This document shows positions 63,701-64,000 of a stretch of 64,000 nt of DNA, one piece after another. Source of the DNA: Trissonchulus latispiculum (taxonomy: Eukaryota; Nematoda; Enoplea; Enoplida; Ironidae); NCBI GenBank assembly GCA_030248195.1, contig JASAND010005539.1, positions 1 to 64,000 on the forward strand, read 5' to 3'. A program made the translations under genes and the position numbers. The notes below the pieces were generated by a model. It was not told the DNA's origin. It made no database searches and saw only the letters and a program-made list of their open reading frames with translations. Each line of letters starts with the position of its first letter. The first letter of the stretch is position 1.

Positions 63701-64000
63701 ACGAAGGTCACGAAATAGAAAAATTTTTCAGCTTCTGGGGGGCGGAGCCCCCCAGACCCCCCGAAAAAATTTTGCATTTCCCTCGAAATTTATTTCTGAC
63801 TACGCTAGTGTTCAGAGGCTCTACCACTGACCTAACAGCAAACACAAGTTGCCTAAACTCTATTCTTAGTCCTGTGATGAAGCAGGAGAAACGGTTGATA
63901 AGAGCTGAGCTTTACCCCAAAGTTGCCGCCACTGAAATTCAAGCATTTTTTCCTTCGCCAAATACTTCTTCACTGAATAATGCACTCGCTGGACGGCCAT
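45580..64000 (-). CDS. MAN2A: Golgi alpha-mannosidase II (MAN2A), 5' part outside the window
   Basis: GH38 enzyme of the Golgi lumen that removes two mannoses from GlcNAcMan5GlcNAc2 on the way to complex N-glycans. Eighteen exons read right to left: 63916-64000, 62972-63158, 62347-62524, 61587-61777, 61232-61344, 60504-60573, 59009-59123, 58719-58786, 58313-58487, 57743-57858, 53656-53749, 53340-53462, 52970-53081, 52207-52337, 51531-51672, ~50652-50792, 48511-48749, 45580-45738. About 812 residues are present; human MAN2A1 is 1144, so the cytosolic tail, membrane anchor and first zinc ligands lie beyond 64000. Diagnostic blocks: [30 protein letters not shown] (GDD with the acid/base Asp of the family), [20 protein letters not shown] and [14 protein letters not shown] (His-His-Asp, one zinc ligand). 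The VCCQFDF and DDHYWSGY blocks distinguish MAN2A from lysosomal mannosidase. MAN2A1 versus MAN2A2 cannot be assigned. Convergent with PCF11. Confidence 0.95.
45819..46776. mobile_element. TTAA-2, MAN2A last intron
   Basis: TTAA at 45815-45818 and 46777-46780, ends GGGGGGTCGC and GCGAACCCCCC. Collinear with 17941-19152 through GTTCGAAATCAAACTG, GTGAGAAATTATTAAAAGAA and GGCCGAAAAATCGGCAAAAA. Confidence 0.82.
46781..48173. mobile_element. TTAA-3, abutting TTAA-2 and sharing its TTAA
   Basis: TTAA at 46777-46780 and 48174-48177, ends GGGGGGGGCTAC and GTAGCCCCCCCCC. Internal sequence differs from TTAA-1/2, so a different family with the same target. A 75-codon frame inside has no recognised similarity. 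Confidence 0.75.
48511..48749 (-). CDS. MAN2A: MAN2A exon 17 in window
   Basis: About 239 nt, donor GTATTT. Codes [20 protein letters not shown], an acidic/Lys linker and [14 protein letters not shown] (family LPCDIHLVNLRT...AALILHRKGFDC). The acceptor is TTTAG at the right; a second possible acceptor lies 20 nt inside. Confidence 0.88.
48955..49712. mobile_element. Degraded TTAA-family relative, MAN2A intron 16
   Basis: Starts near GGGGGAGGTCCACCATG and ends GGTCGAAAAATCGGCTAAAAATGGACCCCC, matching the 3' end of TTAA-1 and TTAA-2. Flanking TTAA no longer present. Confidence 0.6.
49928..50310. mobile_element. GGTTCCCCCTTA family copy
   Basis: Shares CAGCAAAATCGAAGACA, AACACGAATCTGAAGTCC and the end GGTTTCCCTTGGTTCCCCC with 22483-22773, but is less palindromic. 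The 50222-50310 part is the inverse of 21770-21860. A GGATAAAGTTCAA-type G-run repeat follows at 50375-50440. Confidence 0.6.
50652..50792 (-). CDS. MAN2A: MAN2A exon 16 in window (3' end uncertain)
   Basis: Acceptor TCTAG at the right. Codes [20 protein letters not shown] and [10 protein letters not shown], a hallmark block ([17 protein letters not shown]). Two donors fit: GTTTCT (exon end 50652, phase 1, matching the 48749 acceptor) or GTCCGA (exon end 50677, phase 0, requiring an acceptor near 48729 in exon 17). About 35 residues fewer than human are present between this block and the next, so a small missed exon is also possible. Confidence 0.82.
51310..51440. mobile_element. Right part of a hAT-like element
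   Basis: Mini-hairpin TCCGCCGAAGGCGGA (about 51317), then CCCCCTGGCTACGCGCCTG, the inverse of the left end at 63409. No left end or duplication found. Confidence 0.5.
51531..51672 (-). CDS. MAN2A: MAN2A exon 15 in window
   Basis: 142 nt, acceptor TTTAG, donor GTAAAT. Codes [20 protein letters not shown] and [19 protein letters not shown], the conserved QANVYPM...RLTLLSAQSLGVSSL block. Confidence 0.96.
52207..52337 (-). CDS. MAN2A: MAN2A exon 14 in window
   Basis: 131 nt, acceptor TGCAG, donor GTGCGT. Codes [18 protein letters not shown] then [10 protein letters not shown] (family NREIAMKISSDI...FYTDLNGYQ). Confidence 0.95.
52970..53081 (-). CDS. MAN2A: MAN2A exon 13 in window
   Basis: 112 nt, acceptor TTTTAG, donor GTATTA. 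Codes [20 protein letters not shown] then VRIFRIAG, aligned with VTHRVRLYHIQG of the family. The reading frame stays open past the donor into the intron. Confidence 0.88.
53340..53462 (-). CDS. MAN2A: MAN2A exon 12 in window
   Basis: 123 nt, 41 codons, acceptor TTTAG, donor GTTACT. Codes [18 protein letters not shown] and [13 protein letters not shown]. The [10 protein letters not shown] motif is strongly conserved in Golgi mannosidase II. Confidence 0.95.
53656..53749 (-). CDS. MAN2A: MAN2A exon 11 in window
   Basis: 94 nt, acceptor TGTAG, donor GTAGGT. Codes [20 protein letters not shown] then [11 protein letters not shown], equivalent to the ...ITFDxxTGLL segment. The GAA/GTAGGT donor is chosen because it keeps phase 0 into the next exon. 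Confidence 0.88.
53972..54032 (+). repeat. SINE body fragment
   Basis: GGCACTCCTGGCTTCGGGCT and ATCCGGAGATAAGCACCGG match the body of the SINE at 16640-16685. Confidence 0.65.
55156..55494 (+). CDS. Candidate small secreted Cys-containing protein nested in a MAN2A intron
   Basis: A 112-residue single-exon frame on the strand opposite MAN2A, in its 4-kb intron. Residues ~12-33 form a strongly hydrophobic signal peptide ending IIQG; the predicted mature part is about 80 residues, with Cys in the pattern C-x3-C-...-CC ([17 protein letters not shown]) and an acidic then lysine-rich tail. Composition is balanced, unlike the AT- or G-run shadows nearby. AATAAA occurs at 55761, 267 nt past the stop, and TTATTTCAG just upstream (about 55090-55098) could be an acceptor for an upstream leader exon. 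I do not recognise the family and assign no function. It may be a chance frame. Confidence 0.4.
   Translation: MTQSIACGRQNTLSFALLIVFLFSGFLFPIIQGRPWGSKIDDMVKFDPTSGRISHLVLCDQACLGIFMPSFDNLPSVRTAERYGHLCCAHISYEGDEDFYWDSKAKEIKTKN
55761..55766 (+). terminator. Possible poly(A) signal of the nested + strand frame
   Basis: AATAAA 267 nt after the stop of the candidate secreted-protein frame. It is the first canonical hexamer downstream on that strand. Confidence 0.3.
57743..57858 (-). CDS. MAN2A: MAN2A exon 10 in window
   Basis: 116 nt, acceptor TTTAG, donor GTACGT. Codes [20 protein letters not shown] then a variable stretch (family: IPPLGLKVYKI). A 4-kb intron with a candidate nested gene follows. 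Confidence 0.9.
58313..58487 (-). CDS. MAN2A: MAN2A exon 9 in window: beta-sandwich start
   Basis: 175 nt, acceptor TGTAG, donor GTCCGC. Codes [20 protein letters not shown] (family LVVYNPLEQDRISLV), the first strand of the C-terminal beta domain. Confidence 0.92.
58719..58786 (-). CDS. MAN2A: MAN2A exon 8 in window
   Basis: 68 nt, acceptor TTTAG, donor GTATGG. Codes [20 protein letters not shown] then KSR, leading into the beta-sandwich half of the enzyme. Confidence 0.85.
59009..59123 (-). CDS. MAN2A: MAN2A exon 7 in window
   Basis: 115 nt, acceptor TTTCAG, donor GTGAGT. Codes [20 protein letters not shown] and a less conserved stretch ending SLTFYL. Phase 2 in, phase 0 out. Confidence 0.88.
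59382..60466. mobile_element. hAT-type element in a MAN2A intron, TSD TTCGAAAG
   Basis: Ends CAGGGTTTTTTTTGTGC and CCAAAAAAAAACCCTG with TTCGAAAG at 59374-59381 and 60467-60474. Both subterminal regions are arrays of AAATGCACAC (about five left, four right). 1085 bp, no transposase frame. A GGGGGCTGCCGCCCCC hairpin sits at 59558. Confidence 0.9.
60504..60573 (-). CDS. MAN2A: MAN2A exon: HHD zinc-ligand block
   Basis: 70-nt exon, acceptor TTTAG, donor GTAACA. Codes [20 protein letters not shown], including the His-His-Asp triad (H470-H471-D472 in Drosophila GMII) of which the second His binds zinc. A hAT-type element ends only 37 bp downstream of its donor. Confidence 0.95.
60698..61035. repeat. 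Degenerate AACCCGGGTT repeats
   Basis: ACCCGGGTT, GGGGTTAGCG and their inverses recur about ten times in 340 bp of the intron between 60574 and 61231. No clean period. Confidence 0.6.
61232..61344 (-). CDS. MAN2A: MAN2A exon: helical bundle after the catalytic barrel
   Basis: 113 nt, acceptor TTTAG, donor GTGAGG. Codes [15 protein letters not shown] and [14 protein letters not shown], the helix preceding the HHD zinc block. Confidence 0.93.
61389..61426. repeat. (CAAA)n microsatellite
   Basis: About nine CAAA units with one GAAC variant, in the MAN2A intron at 61345-61586. Confidence 0.9.
61587..61777 (-). CDS. MAN2A: MAN2A exon: [23 protein letters not shown]
   Basis: 191 nt, acceptor TCTAG, donor GTTTGA. 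Codes [17 protein letters not shown] then [20 protein letters not shown] and [11 protein letters not shown]. Contains the active-site Trp in HYWSG. Confidence 0.96.
61972..62315. mobile_element. G-run element in a MAN2A intron
   Basis: Starts with 18 G followed by about 10 C (61981-62009) and contains the mini-hairpin TCCGGCTTCGCCGGA and several CCCCCCGAAAATG(T)CTTCC repeats. No ends with a target duplication found. Confidence 0.55.
62347..62524 (-). CDS. MAN2A: MAN2A exon: PLGDDFRY acid/base block
   Basis: 178 nt, acceptor TTCAG, donor GTACTT. Codes [20 protein letters not shown] then [16 protein letters not shown]. The second Asp of GDD corresponds to the catalytic acid/base (D341 of Drosophila GMII). 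Confidence 0.96.
62681..62820. repeat. (TG)n then 30-bp minisatellite x3
   Basis: GTGTGTGTG run at 62695-62723, then GAGAAAGACTGCTTAGAA units of 30 bp repeated three times (about 62729-62815). Intronic in MAN2A. Confidence 0.9.
62972..63158 (-). CDS. MAN2A: MAN2A exon: DIFCHM...[13 protein letters not shown] block
   Basis: 187 nt, acceptor TTTAG, donor GTTGGT. Codes [18 protein letters not shown] and [20 protein letters not shown], the most conserved substrate-pocket block of MAN2A (two active-site tyrosines in FYSYD). Confidence 0.96.
63409..63810. mobile_element. hAT-type element in a MAN2A intron, TSD TTCAGAGG
   Basis: Ends CAGGCGCGTAGCCAGG and CTGACTACGCTAGTG; TTCAGAGG at 63401-63408 and 63811-63818. 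Carries a GCGCCGTCGGCGC mini-hairpin and the CTGGGGGGCGGAGCCCCCCAG hairpin. It ties the hairpin families elsewhere in the window to hAT-type ends. Confidence 0.88.
63916..64000 (-). CDS. MAN2A: MAN2A exon (first in window, cut by the edge)
   Basis: Codes [22 protein letters not shown] and WRQLW, matching VQRVHYAVKKH...FWRQNW of the family. The Met at the very edge is internal, not a start. Donor GTAAAG; the exon ends one base into an Ala codon. Confidence 0.9.

Overview
The window is intron-bearing eukaryotic (metazoan) DNA with two real multi-exon genes arranged tail to tail in a very dense field of non-autonomous transposons. The species cannot be named from the sequence. Animal-type PCF11 and Golgi alpha-mannosidase II, GT-AG introns, a LINE of the CR1/Jockey type, a tRNA-derived SINE and swarms of hAT-like and TTAA-target elements point to an invertebrate. 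A sponge or other early-branching animal would fit, but that is a weak inference.

Region by region. 1-7831: intergenic repeats, including a 148-bp tandem repeat, a GC-hairpin repeat family and a 2.8-kb hAT-type element (4155-6990) that swallowed a broken LINE. 7832-39870 (+): PCF11, the cleavage and termination factor, with 13 coding exons and about 1661 residues: CTD-interaction domain, charged helix, low-complexity middle, FGGPP-type repeats and two zinc fingers. Its first intron (8006-28294) is about 20.3 kb and is packed with nested elements at 10.0-14.2, 15.2-20.3, 20.5-23.4 and 24.0-26.3 kb. 39871-45579: the shared 3' intergenic region, with a palindromic array of 15-bp units, an unassigned 2-kb stretch and a GGCC-rich hAT-type element. 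45580-64000 (-): MAN2A (Golgi alpha-mannosidase II), 18 exons, with the 5' part beyond the right edge. Its introns carry more elements and, on the opposite strand, a small candidate secreted-protein gene (55156-55494).

The genes are housekeeping genes in unrelated processes: pre-mRNA 3' processing with transcription termination, and N-glycan trimming in the Golgi. Nothing suggests they work together beyond facing each other at their 3' ends. The most useful biological lead is a complete-looking poly(A) site 186 nt inside PCF11 intron 1, the position expected if the vertebrate scheme of PCF11 self-attenuation operates here. The most useful genomic lead is the set of insertions whose target duplications, and in four cases empty sites, can be read directly. 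They allow the order of nesting to be reconstructed. No transposase gene is intact in the window.
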